Assembly (NCBI GenBank): GCA_029962745.1
Contig: CM057167.1
Location: forward strand, 25,086,642 to 25,150,641
Origin: Echinometra lucunter
Lineage: Eukaryota; Echinodermata; Echinoidea; Camarodonta; Echinometridae
Reading direction: 5' to 3'
Length of the DNA stretch: 64,000 nt
Shown: in pieces, positions 23,422-34,545 of the stretch
Layout: each line of letters opens with the position of its first letter
How positions within the stretch are numbered: the first letter of the stretch is position 1
Program-made: the position numbers and the translations under genes
The notes under the pieces: model-generated
Database searches by the model: none
Told to the model about the DNA's origin: nothing
The model's input: only the letters and a program-made list of their open reading frames with translations

Positions 23422-23950
23422 TTAACCCATGATATTGCTGACCTTTTAGGTCTAATTCAATCAGCTTATCCATCCTCAAATTGGCAACAATTATTTTTGT
23501 TTTGAAAATAAAAATGTATATATAGGAACCAATCTGAATAAAAATTGCAAACTTTAACAGAAAAATGACCATTTAGCAGACAAAAATAGTGATTTGATAT
23601 TTTACACTGCATTGCCAACTTAGAGAGTTTAATGATTACACTCTCATTTTTGCTGTGTCAAATTTGACTCGGAATGGCGTCAGCTGGGAGTCAACTCTAT
23701 TCAGAGTTAAAGAGACTCGTTTTGCTAGTTGCTTTGACTCGGAATTGAGTCGATTTTCAGCTGATGCCACACCATTCTGATTCACTTCAACTCGGAATAG
23801 AGTTGACTCCCAGCTGATGCAATTCCGAGTCAAATTGGACACTGGAAATATTAGAGTGAAGCCACAATCAAACTGTGTTTATTCATAAATGGTGCAATTT
23901 ACCATATTAGAAATAGTCTCAAACTTTTCTGTGATTTTTTTTTTCTCCAT
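23422..23950. mobile_element. TTAACCCAT-type MITE remnant interrupted by a CACTCT MITE
   Basis: TTAACCCATGATATTGCTGA, CTAATTCAATCAGCTTATCC and GCATTGCCAACTTAGAGAG follow the family at 40.5 kb. The match stops at 23638, exactly where the CACTCT-ended MITE begins. The right portion was not convincingly found after 23860. Confidence 0.6.
23637..23860. mobile_element. MITE with CACTCT ends, GACTCGGAAT arms
   Basis: Ends CACTCTCATTTTTG and AATATTAGAGTG enclose strongly palindromic arms built from TTTGACTCGGAAT and GGGAGTCAACTCTATTC. TA lies at the left flank. It shares the terminal CACTCT with the elements at 6.27 and 34.55 kb, although the interiors differ. Confidence 0.8.
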
Positions 23951-24022
23951 CATTTTTATCTTTTTTTTAAAAATATAGGATGTAAAAGTGAACAAAAGCC
24001 TCACCAGACATACATGGAATCA

Positions 24023-24510
24023 TTAAAGTGATTACACAATGGTAAACATTTTTTGGATATATGATCGAGAATGGAATTATAAGAAGAATAACATTAGAAG
24101 TTTGATGATTTTCAATCGAAATCAATGCATTTTGGCTAATTTTCTCATAAAAAGTCAAGAGTTGACCAAAAAATTTGAGGATGGGGTATGACGTCAAAGT
24201 GGGTACCCTGCTTCGCGCATTGCAGTTGTGCTATGCGCTAGACTGTACAATATGTATTATACCTTGCACGCATTTTGCTAGAATTGCGCGACATGGTACC
24301 CACTTTTACATCATTTTGACGTCAAAGTGGGTACCCAGTTGAAACTGGGTCTCAGCTGAGGGGTCAAAAATATCCTGAAATCTTACCACATTTTGGGGTT
24401 TCCTTGGCAACACGACTTTTTAAAAAACTTTAGGCAGATGATTTTCTGCTAATGAAATCACGCTCTTTTAAATGAACTAACATTGTTTCAGCATTGGGTA
24501 CCCCCTTTAA
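24023..24510. mobile_element. TTAA-ended MITE with AGTGATTACACAATG end, copy 1
   Basis: TTAAAGTGATTACACAATGG at the left and ATTGGGTACCCCCTTTAA at the right are imperfect 19-bp inverted repeats with TTAA outermost. The inside has inverted GTGGGTACCC / GGTACCCAC and TGACGTCA words. About 95% alike by eye to the copy at 30.0 kb. Confidence 0.85.
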
Positions 24511-24715
24511 GCAGTGCAGACTCTCACTGAGAGCTGTGGTGGGCCAATCAAATGTTTCACTGCTACTCTAAATAACTCATTAACTATGTGAAATATGAGA
24601 CAAAAATGAACAAAATCTGATTATATCAAGTGTGTTTCTCCTAGCATTCTGAATCTAAAGATAATAAAATAGTGTCACTAAATTGAGACAGTATACTGCT
24701 ATATAGGTTAAAAAG

Positions 24716-25501
24716 TTAAAGGCACTGGTTAATAATAATAATAATAATACAAAACATATATTTGGTGCTTAATAAGGGCGTTTCTAAGCGCACTGTTTTC
24801 TGTCTATCATTAAAATTGAATACAGATACAAAAATTATAAAAGAAACCTTAAGTTGTTAAAAAAACAATACACACATAAATGAATGAATACTGGAAATCA
24901 AAGTTGGTGTGTACCCCCACTGACCGACCCACAACTGGGACATTCCAGAGAATGAATCATTTAAAAGGTAAGTTTTCAGCAGGGTCTTAAACTGATTCAC
25001 GGAAGTGGCTCGGTGTACATGGGCAGGTAGAGAATTCCAGAGAGAAGGGGCAATTGTAGAAAAAGCATGATCCCCATATTTAACATTGTTATGATTTTAA
25101 AAAATTCTCTTTTTGTTACTTGAAAATAGGATAAACATAAGGGTTATAGTGTAAAAATACCAGTCTGAAAGTTTCAAAGTTATATATCCACAGGAAGTAT
25201 TTTTAATGATTAGAAATGTGAACCAATGTTTGAAAATGTGTAAGGGTCGGTTGCACAGACTAGAGGTAAGGAGTGCGCATGCGTGCATGGCTTACCAGAG
25301 AGTACTGTTGTGTATTGGCGTATCATGCAGAGGGAGGCACTTAATGTTTTTTTTTTCACTCGAGCAAAACGAGCAAAAACATTCAAAATTATGGTTGGTT
25401 CCAGGTTTTATGAGTACAAATACAAGTACTCATACACATATTTCATCTTAGTTTGAGAATTTTTTAAATCGGCTGATCACAAAGTTAGCCAATGCCTTTA
25501 A
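24716..25501. mobile_element. TTAA-flanked MITE (AGGCATTGGCTAAC family) with nested insertion
   Basis: Outer ends TTAAAGGCACTGGTTAA and GTTAGCCAATGCCTTTAA. The interior from 25083 follows the family in reverse (CATTGTTATGATTTT... to CTGATCACAAAGTTAGCC). The segment 24730-25082 is foreign: it opens with an (AAT)n run and contains AGAGAATTCCAGAGAGAAGG. It is bounded by TTAA on both sides. Confidence 0.8.
24730..25082. mobile_element. Nested repeat inserted in the 24.7 kb MITE
   Basis: About 350 bp absent from the three sister copies of the host element. It has an (AAT)n tract at one end, as expected for a retroposed tail read in reverse, then ACCGACCCACAACTGGGACA and TTTTCAGCAGGGTCTTAAAC. I do not recognise the family; a LINE or SINE 3' end is my guess. 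Confidence 0.55.
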
Positions 25502-25710
25502 TTCATATCCTGTAATACAGAGGACAATTCACCCCTGTACATAAAGTGCTAGCCTGTACCATTTAGTCAATGACATTGACATTTTAGCAGGCTACCTACT
25601 TCCCCAATGCTTTTTGTTCAAATAAAACTCACTCTGCAGTGGAAAAGATGAATATTTAATGAAGGAATCGACAGTAGGACTGCATTGTCCATGACAGCTA
25701 CATTCACATG

Positions 25711-26182
25711 AGGTTGCGTTCAAGCAACCATTTTTCATCCTAGAATTACGGTTTCAAAGACGTTTAGTTTAAACCACGGTTGCATTAAATCGATTTTTCA
25801 CAGGTCGTAAAAATAAACATCTTTCAAAACGCAAACATGAAACACTGAAAAAGGTGCATTTTGAATCTTGATTCTGCAGAACCACGGTCGCTAAAAATCG
25901 ATTGAACACAACAGAGATCTCAATCATTATTCTATGACGTCATTATCATGGTCTGTTTCCGGGCCAGGGGCAAAACAAATTCAGGAAGCATGTGCCGAAG
26001 TTGACCTATACTTCCTGGGTCAAACTGCGCAGTATGATGCCAGTGAGTGGGCTTGAAATGAGCGAGAATGAGCGAGAAGCCGCTTAAACGCTCTCCCACA
26101 GTAACCGTGTTTTGTAACAGCGTTTTGATTTGTGATTCATGTTTGTGATTCTAGCTTCAAAAAATCGCTTGAACGCACCCCT
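25711..26182. mobile_element. MITE with GGTTGCGTTCAAGC ends
   Basis: Left end GGTTGCGTTCAAGCAACCAT and inverted right end GCTTGAACGCACCCC. The inverted match covers GCGTTCAAGC and neighbouring bases. The interior carries further AAAATCGATT / AATCGATTTT words. Non-coding, about 470 bp. Confidence 0.75.
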
Positions 26183-26189
26183 AATGAAA

Positions 26190-27325
26190 AATATGTAAAA
26201 GAGAAATTCTTTGTGGTTTGCATTATCAAATCTTATTAGAAAATAGGAATCTAAGAATATTTATGTTTTTGGAAAATACCATTTACCTCGGGGCTATTTT
26301 GTGAAATCAACTATGAATTATTATGGACATTAAGATAAATTGCTAAGCAGGCATCACTTGAGGTACTAATAAAATTCAATTTGTGGATAAATATGGCTAT
26401 TTTTGATTGTGTATTTGCTAGTGGCAGTCTGCAAGTGAAGAAATTAAAAGATACATTTCTACATTAAGCAGCCATTTTACTCTCACATGTCTCCTTATTT
26501 CTTTCAAGAATCTAAGGATGGAGTTATGATTGAACAAAACCTTTGCATTTCCTTTTGAAGTTGTAGAGTTTTCTCAACCTCATTGGCTGTATTTTCTTTG
26601 TTAACTTTGAAAGTGCATACTGACCTTATACAGCAGACAGCAGGAATGTGTTCACCACCATCTCAATGTTTGTGATCAGGTGAAAAAACATCTGATCTGG
26701 GAAATTCAACTTAAATGCATTCTGAGGGAATCTTCTGGAAATTACTTTTCTTAAGAAATACACTGCAGCTACAGTTTGCATGCGATTTCAATTCCACAAA
26801 AAAAGTGCGGTGAAGAGAAACTAGAATGTAGAGGTGTTTGCAGAAGACCCATCGTGATTAATCGAACATGAGATAGGGGAGAGCATATTGGTTTTGGCCA
26901 GAATTTGTAGGTTCTCTAAATATCACCAACCACCAGATAACCCAGTACACACAGCATCTTTGAAACCCTAACGCTCTGAAGCACAAAGTTTCAACTTACA
27001 TTTGTGAGTCGCTCATATTTCAAATTGATTTCCATGCAAAGCCTTATCCGTCAAACAGTTACTCCCCGGTATATTTAGAATTTAAATTTTCGGGTAGGGA
27101 ATTCACAAAGTCTCGGTGAATGTGATTTTAGCATGCATCGCTGGAACTTGGAACAAACGTGGCATTTTCTTTATGTATCGCCATTCTTCTGTCTTGAGAA
27201 AGACCCTTTCATGATTGATGACGAGGCCGATATCATGATGATCATGTTACACCAGCCACATGTTTATTCTTTCTTCCTGTATTGCCTTTCAGTATTTTCC
27301 TCCTGAGCCTTTCAATAAGTGTATA
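26190..27325. other. No gene seen
   Basis: AT-rich, apparently single-copy sequence with no recognised coding or repeat structure. Confidence 0.5.
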
Positions 27326-27327
27326 CT

Positions 27328-27822
27328 TTAAAGGCATTGGCTAACTTTGTGAGTAGCTGATTTAGAAAATTCTCAAACTAAGATGAAACATGTGTATGAG
27401 TACTTGTATTTGTACTAAAAAACCCTGAAACCAACCATAATTTGGAATGAAAAAGTGTAAGTTAGACGCAAACGGCGATTTTATTATCCTTCGTCTCACA
27501 AGACAATCACTAAGAGGACCACTTTGCTTGAATTTGAAAATGCTGTTATGTGCCTCCCGCTGCGTGATACGCCAATACACACAGTACGGTAAGGTGAGTC
27601 ATACGCGCATACGCACTCCTTATGTCTGTTCTGTGCAACCGACCCTTGTATATTTTTCAAACATTGGTTCACATTTTTGATATTTAAAAATACTTCCTGT
27701 AGATATTATACTTTGAAACTTTCAGACTGGTGTTTTTACACTATAACCCTTATGTTTATCCCATTTTCAAGTAACAAAACAAGATTTTTTAAAATCATAA
27801 CAATGTTAACCAATGTCTTTAA
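27328..27822 (+). mobile_element. TTAA-flanked MITE (AGGCATTGGCTAAC family), copy 2
   Basis: TTAA, then AGGCATTGGCTAAC at the left, GTTAACCAATGTCT then TTAA at the right. The interior includes ATGTGTATGAGTACTTGTAT, CAAACGGCGATTTTATTAT, GTGCAACCGACCCTTG and TCAGACTGG. TTAA duplication suggests a piggyBac-type origin (inference). Confidence 0.88.
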
Positions 27823-27829
27823 AGCATGT

Positions 27830-28630
27830 ACATAAGGGCAATTCCACGGTAACTGACATTACCAAAATAGAGTACTAGTGGTATTGTTTATATTGTAGTT
27901 TTGTGAATGACACTTGCTTCGGCTTTTAATTACTATAGATAAATAAGTTGATAATAGGGAAGAAACACATGAACAGTTTTTAACTCAAACTGCATTTCTT
28001 ATCACACAGCAAGCGAAAATGTGTCGGTAACTGAAGTTACACAAAAAAGGACGTGGAAAATAATGGTGTAGAATCAAATTTATATACCTCATGTCTCAGA
28101 CTTGTAAGGATTATGTAATTCATTTGACATTACACCTAGGTTCCTGGGAAGAGATGTGCAAAATAATGAGCAATTTGAATAATTTGTTTCAGTGCCATGA
28201 AAAATTTACTGAAGACATGTTGGTAACTGACATTGCGTAACTGACATTACGCTTAAATTCAACGTAGGTTTCACAATTTTTCATTAGTGTTTCACTCATT
28301 AACTACCCATAATCTGTTAAAGTAATCCATTAAAATCAGTTTAATGAAAAAAGATCTAACATTAGAACGATTTGCAAAGGAAATGTCAAAAAATGGCGAA
28401 GTCCACCATTCTCATTTTAGGCTCGTAAAGTTCCCCAAACAGGTGCGGGGATTTTGCAACTGATGACAATTGTTCACAGGAGGCTGGAAACGTTCTGAAG
28501 AAATTTCGAACTTTTTAAAACTCTCACCAAACTAAAAACAAACAACGACGCTTCCTATCCTCTGGGCATGTTTGGCTCGATAGGCCTTTCTGATATTCTA
28601 TCATTCTATTTCTTTTTGCCATGATTACAG
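27830..28630. other. No gene seen; GTAACTGACATTAC words
   Basis: AT-rich. Variants of GTAACTGACATTAC recur near 27849, 28029, 28210 and 28238, suggesting a weak internal duplication or a decayed palindromic element. No coding content. Confidence 0.4.
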
Positions 28631-28634
28631 TAGT

Positions 28635-29126
28635 TTAAAGGCAATGGCTTACTTTATGAGCAGCTGATTTAAAAAAATTCTCAAACTAAGATGAAACATG
28701 TGTATGAGTACATGTATTTGTATTCAAAACCCCTGAAACCAACTATAATTTGGAATGAAAAACTGTAAGACGCAAACCGCGATTTTATTATTTTTCGTCT
28801 CAAGAGACAATAAATGAGAGGACCGTTTTGCTTGAATTAAAAAATATCGTTATCTGCCTCCCGCCTCATGATACGGCAATACCCACAGTACGGTCTGGTG
28901 AGCCATGTGCGCATGCGCACTCCTTACGTCTGGTCTGTGCAACCGACCCTCGTATATTTTCCAAACATTGGCTCACATTTTTAATGTTTAGAAATACTTT
29001 CCGTGGATATTATACTTTGAAACTTTCAGACTGGTATTTTTACACTATAACCCTTATGTTTATCCCATTTTCAAGTAACAAAATGATATTTTAAAAAATC
29101 ATAACAATGTTAACCAATGTCTTTAA
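28635..29126 (+). mobile_element. TTAA-flanked MITE (AGGCATTGGCTAAC family), copy 3
   Basis: TTAAAGGCAATGGCTTAC to GTTAACCAATGTCTTTAA. Collinear with the copy 1.3 kb upstream and in the same orientation, with scattered substitutions. Confidence 0.88.
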
Positions 29127-29331
29127 AAGCAAGGAAACTGCTCATTAGCCTAGTAACGTTACAGAAAGCTATCTTGGAACTGTAGTAATCCTCGAGAGAT
29201 TTGGGTCAGGTATTAGCTCACCGTTTCTTTATATAGGAAGTAAATCTTCAGGCATCCAGTGGTACTTATCTTCAAGCCTTTAACCCCCTTTTTTTGAACT
29301 GGTAGATGCAGATTGAATATCAATAGAGCAT

Positions 29332-29403
29332 GTTCAGAGCCAGAAGGGCATTAACTCATATCATTTTGTACAGACTTAATGCCCTTCCGGCTCCAAACAG
29401 ACC
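29332..29403. repeat. Tiny hairpin element, copy 2
   Basis: GTTCAGAGCCAGAAGGGC and inverted TTAATGCCCTTCCGGCTCC, AAACAG. Same arms as at 20.13 kb with a different loop. Confidence 0.85.
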
Positions 29404-29640
29404 ATATGAAAGCATAAAAGAGAAAGCAATTATGCAAGTATCTCCCACATCCCAGATAATTTTGTTTGAAAGAAGCTTTTTTTAAGGTTACATGTTGTGG
29501 CTGCATGCAAGTAACCTGCAGTATATATATTAAATAAAAATTTCAGAGGCCCCCAAATGAGATGGTTTTCAAAATGTTATACCATATCTCACTATAGTTA
29601 TCGCTGGGAATTTGGGCCCAACATTACGGTTAATGTTAAG

Positions 29641-29934
29641 GCCCCGTCACATATCAGCAAATAGAGCTAACAAATGCCTAGTGAACAGCTATTTTTTTGG
29701 AAAAGTCTAGATACGCTCAAATACGCTCAAATTCTTGGCCACAATTTGGTTCTAAATTTTTGAGTATGCCCACAATACAAAATCAGCACCAGCGTAACCT
29801 TGCCAACACCTACGAACAGCTAACGAATACAACGTACGTCCAACGTGTCACGAATGAATGGTAACTAACACGAACGTATGTCCAAATTCGTTGACATTCG
29901 TTGACTTGATTTGCTAATATGTGACAGGGTCTTT
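29641..29934. mobile_element. MITE with GGCCCCGTCACATAT ends
   Basis: Left GGCCCCGTCACATATCAGC and right ATATGTGACAGGGTC are inverted repeats of about 22 bp with few mismatches. The inside has several ACGAAC / ACGAATG words. Non-coding. Confidence 0.8.
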
Positions 29935-29999
29935 ACAAGTAACTGCTATGATCATGATGATGTCATCCGAAAATGATTATCCAGCACTCTAAAAAAAGC

Positions 30000-30488
30000 T
30001 TAAAGTGATTACACAATGGTAAACATTTTTTGGATATATGATCGAGAATGGAATTATAAGAAGAATAACATTAGAAATTTGATGATTTTCAATCGAAATC
30101 AATGCATTTTGGCTAATTTTCTCATAAAAAGTCAAGAGCTGAACAAAAAAATTGGAGTATGAGGTATGACGTAAAAGTGGGTACCCAGCTTCGCGCATTG
30201 CAGTTGTGCTGCGCGCTAGACTGTAGAATATGTATTATACCTTGCGCGCATTTTGCTAGAATTGCGCGACAAGGTACCCACTTTGACGTCATTTTGACGT
30301 AAAAGTGGGTACCCAGATGAAACTGGGTCACAACTGAGAGGTCAAAAATATCCTGAAATCTTACCACATTTGGGGGTTTCCTTGGCAACACCAATTTTTT
30401 AAAAACGTTAGGCAGATGATTTTCTGCTAATGAAATCATGCTCTGTTAAAAGAGCTAACATTGTTTCAGCATTGGGTACCCCCTTTAA
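30000..30488. mobile_element. TTAA-ended MITE with AGTGATTACACAATG end, copy 2
   Basis: TTAAAGTGATTACACAATGG to ATTGGGTACCCCCTTTAA. Same family and orientation as at 24.0 kb, with few substitutions along 490 bp. The 105-codon reverse frame across it is an artefact. Confidence 0.87.
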
Positions 30489-30489
30489 C

Positions 30490-32060
30490 CTGTAAACCAG
30501 ACTTCAAATGAACAGAGGATTTGATCTCTGAAATATTTATAAATAAATGATTAATTTCATGATTTCCCATTTGGTAGACATGTTTAGAATTAGTCATTTG
30601 GTGTGGAGGTGCATTGTGACTACTTCTTACATCCATATGTTCATGTTGATATTAAAATTGATCGGCTAATGCTAAGTTAGCTTTTGAAATTGATCGTCCT
30701 TCTCTCTAAAAACTTTGATGGTGAATCATTATTCAGAAGAGCAGAGAAATGGATCAATGAAATATTTATAAATGATTAATTTTCTAATTTCCCAGTTGGT
30801 AGGCATGTTGAGGAATAGTCATCTAGCGTCCTGGGCCCTGTTTCATAAAATTTGTTATTAGTTACAGCTGCCACATTTCTGTGACAAATTTACTGTCAGC
30901 CAATCAGTTGCAAGGATTTCAGTAGCTTATAACAGTTATTGCTACTTGTTATTGATAACAAGTTTTATGAAATGGGGCCCAGGTGCATATGACTAACTGC
31001 TTGCATCTATCTGTTCATGTTGATATCAAAAGTGAATTAAAGTTAACTGAAAGTGATTCATCACTCACTCTAAGAAACTAAACTATTAAACTGGCAGAGA
31101 AATTGATCAATGAAATATTTATATAGGATTAATTTATCAAGTGGTATGTAGAGAAGTAGTCACTTGGTCTAGGAGCATTCATATATCGTCGCTGGGGCAA
31201 CACAGCCTCATATCTAAAAAATGTTGAATGTTCAGGAGAGCCCCAAAACATGGCTTCCTTAGCATCACAGCCTATGGAGGCGGTCAAGTTTTGTTTATCA
31301 ATAGTGGCCTAATCTTTGCAGATGGGCATGTGAGGGTTTGAAAATACATTTCACGTGTTCCTAGCTATAAGATTAATATGAAAAGAACTCAATTTCACAA
31401 AAAATTGTTAGTATCGAAAGTGATTGCTAACTTGGTTTGTGAAGTTGATGTAGAAATATTTGTATTAAATCAGCTCTAAAGGGCGGAGAAATAAATCAAT
31501 AAAATATTTGTAAATGATTGAATTTGTAAGCAATTTGTTAGTTCATATTAGCATGTTTAAAACTTGTCATTTGGTTCAGGTTCATTCATTCAAAAACTAC
31601 TTCTTACATGCATCTATTCAAGTTGATATTGAAAGTGATTACTATTGAATTTGGCTTGTGATATTGATCTGCCCTCACCCCAGAAAACTAAACTTTTAGA
31701 TTAGCATTTGAAAGGGACAAGGAATGCTTCCTTTAGATATTCATGAATGAAATGATTAATTTAGTGAAAATAGTTAAGTATGCTCAGAACTAATACATCC
31801 ATAGATTAATCTTAACTGATTACATCCATCTGTCATGTTAACCCACAGACTAGTCAGTTATTTCATTTCTGTGGGCTGAATACAGGGGCCATTCTGTTGC
31901 AGTAGTCTATGGGTTTTGGTATTACCGTACAAAGGCCTAAATGAAACTGATTAGCCTTTTACCCAGAATACTGAGTGTTAAAAAGCAATTAAAATTATTG
32001 AGGTATAGATCAATGAAATATAAATGACAAATTCATTAACTTATCACTTCTTAAATACAT
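30490..32060. repeat. Degenerate tandem repeat, about five units of 250-270 bp
   Basis: Recurrent words are AGAGAAAT(G/T)GATCAATG, AAATATTTATAAATGATTAA, GGTAGGCATGTT, AGTCATTTGGT, CTTCTTACAT(C/G)CAT, TGTTCATGTTGATAT and AAAGTGATT. Units start near 30500, 30745, 31095, 31490 and 31720 (approximate). One unit is split by the MITE at 30831. Confidence 0.75.
30831..30982. mobile_element. Palindromic MITE, GGGCCCTGTTTCA type, inside the tandem array
   Basis: Ends CTGGGCCCTGTTTCATAAAA and TTTTATGAAATGGGGCCCAG. The centre is shared with the copy at 9.46 kb. It interrupts the unit between AGTCATCTAGCGTC and GTGCATATGACTAACTGC. Confidence 0.88.
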
Positions 32061-32621
32061 TCATATATATCTATGTATTCCTGAGGTATTGGTTTAATTG
32101 ATAACGTAACAGCATCTGTTGCACATGCATGTAAACACCAATGTATTTTAGATATAGTGGCATATGGGCATGTCAAGTACAAACACGCTGTGGTGTAACT
32201 CTATCATTCCTATCCTTTCTCATTGATTTGATTACTTTTTAGCCCATGGCAGGTGTTGTCAACAAACACCCTTGGAGGCATGGACTGCCCTCGCTTGTTG
32301 ACATAGGAATAGTTTAGATTCATGAACGTAATTAGTTCTTTCGACTCTTTCCTCAGTCCCATTGCCCTTTGATTGATTTCTAAATTATTGTTTCATTCCC
32401 CTATCCTGCCACTCTATATCATGCCATTTCTCACCCAAAACATGCATTCTTAAAATTTGTTTAAAACCTAAATACATCCTTTTTTTTTTTTCTGTTATTA
32501 TTACTGTTGTTCACAATGTGAAATAGTGAAAAGTACCATTAAAGGTATATTTGAGTTCTGGCCCTGTGATGGCAAAGTGCAAAAACTGTCTGCTGAAGAG
32601 ATTCATCTGATTGGATTTCCA

Positions 32622-32812
32622 CCTGTATAAAAGTTCATTTTAACACGATCAGCAGAAAAATTACCTTTTTGATGAGACTTTTGCCTGCTAGGATCTGCAA
32701 GCTTCACCAGATCTCACTGCTGGAACAATGTTCTCCCGCTGGCTGACATAGCCTAGCGCTCGTCAAAATCCAAGAGAATGGGATCATGTTAAAATGAACT
32801 TTTATAAAACTG
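32622..32812. mobile_element. MITE with TATAAAAGTTCATTTTAACA ends
   Basis: The left TATAAAAGTTCATTTTAACA plus CGATC is inverted at the right (GATCATGTTAAAATGAAC then TTTTATA), about 25 bp of near-perfect inverted repeat. About 190 bp, non-coding. Confidence 0.8.
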
Positions 32813-32999
32813 AAGAAACTGTTTCAAAGCAACTGGAAAAGGTCGACTAAATATTACATAAAAATTGTGCATACCTTGAGGTTTTTGAAAGAATTACAGT
32901 AATGAAAAAATCAACTCAGTCTTGTGGAAATAACCATATGGGACTGCACAAAAATGATAGGGTAAAACAATCAAGCTGTTTCCTGTCATATTTTGAATA

Positions 33000-33081
33000 T
33001 GAGCGACCCAGGTGAGGTAAATGGGTACCTGGCAGGAGTTAATTCCATGAAATGCTTGAGCACTGTAATAGGCTGCTTGGC
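33000..33081 (+). mobile_element. SINE body fragment, left of the 33.1 kb MITE
   Basis: CCCAGGTGAGGTAAATGGGT, ACCTGGCAGGAGTTAATTCC and TTGAGCACTGTAATAGGC follow the body of the tRNA-derived SINE seen at 23.1, 38.35 and 45.8 kb. The SINE tail continues after the MITE, at 33494-33600. Confidence 0.65.
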
Positions 33082-33493
33082 TTAACCCATTCATGACAGA
33101 GGTCCACATTTTGTGGTTTGGCCTAATATCTTTTGATGCAAAGCCCTAAAAATCATACCAAATACATGAGCAGAAAGAGCAAAAAATTCTACACAAACTG
33201 TACCCATTTTGGTTGCGTCAGTATTCATTGTGTGATGCTGAAAATTTTTTAAAGGAAAATAAGCATTAAAATGCTTAAATTGGCAATGTGATAGAAAGTT
33301 TAAAATCACCGTTTTCCCTGCAAATTGGCAACTTTTTGACTTATCATAATTTCTGTCAATTTATATTCATTTCTGATACATTACGTTTTATAAATAAAAT
33401 GCAGCAATAAAATAAAAATGTTGGTGTTGCCAATTTGAAGAATAAAAGCTGATCAAATTAGGCTTTAAATAATTCCTGTCATGAATGGGTTAA
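33082..33493 (-). mobile_element. TTAA-flanked MITE (CCCATTCGTGACAG family), copy 5, duplicated flanks
   Basis: Ends CCCATTCATGACAG / CTGTCATGAATGGG with TTAA on both sides. It sits in a SINE. The left junction uses the TTAA that follows TAGGCTGCTTGG in the SINE; the right junction uses the TTAA that precedes TTCCATGAAATGCTTGAG. The 38-39 bp between those two sites therefore occur on both sides of the element. Confidence 0.9.
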
Positions 33494-33539
33494 TTCCATG
33501 AAATGCTTGAGCACTGTAATAGGCTGTTTGGTTAAAGCC

Positions 33540-34030
33540 AAGGTAATAATATCCATAGTCCTTTGGAAGCGCATAGAGACGTTAGATAATAATGTGATAT
33601 GCGGTATTCCAGAACAGAAAATTATCATCATTACTGAAGAGCAATCCTTTACAAGGTTTGATTCTATTATGATATTCTTCCAAGCTGACAAGAACAGGAA
33701 AGTTAATACATTATTTTTCTCCTCTCTCAGAACTTAAGCTTCTCCTTAAGTGGAAAAAATTGAAGGCTAGAATTTTAAAGCGAGCATGTTTTTTTAGGTT
33801 GAAGTTATGACTTTTTAAGGTAACACCTACGGTAGGGATAGATCAAGAACCTTTTGCGGTATTTCAAAGTGGCAAAAATAGATCTACACATCTAAACTAA
33901 AGGTGATAAATTGAGCATGAAAGGCAGTGTTGCATTGCTTGATGTGGTGGTTGACTTCACCTGTCTGATGAAAGATAAATCAAATGGTATCCCTCAGGGC
34001 TAGATTTGTGGTCCTCTTTTGCTCTTTACT
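33540..34030. other. No gene seen
   Basis: The first part is the SINE tail; the rest is AT-rich, non-coding sequence. Confidence 0.45.
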
Positions 34031-34044
34031 CTCATCTTCAATCA

Positions 34045-34120
34045 AAGTGTATGTTCCCATGTGAATTTCAAAGTGTATGCTCCCATGTGAATTTCAAAGT
34101 GTGTGTTCCCACACGAATTT
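34045..34120. repeat. Short tandem repeat, three units of about 30 bp
   Basis: TTTCAAAGTGTATG(T/C)TCCC then ATGTGAA repeats three times with drift; the last unit reads CACACGAATTTTT. Confidence 0.88.
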
Positions 34121-34545
34121 TTCTTTCTCATAACTCAATCACACAAACATGACCATTACTAGCTGACTGAACAGAAAGTAACGTAACCCCAAACGTCTAA
34201 GAGTTGGGTGGTGAGGGGCTGGCATTCTTGTGCAACTGTACAACATCAGTGGCAGTATAATTCTCATTTTGCTAGACCTGTATTGAGCCCGACTTCTTTC
34301 TTTATAAAATGCATCAGTGGTTGAATTCAGCAAGTTTTACTGATTCTTTCTTTTTTGAACTGTCAACCATCTTCTATTTTGTACATATTTTAGTGTCATG
34401 TATTTTCAGATCATTATAGGTTCCCTAATAAAATTTCAGTTTGATGTAGTGCTGTCATGTTGACATTGAGGCTCAAATACATGAAGATATGTGAATTTAC
34501 AACATGGTTTTAACCTTACCTACAAAGCTAAAATCTGTATAAAGA

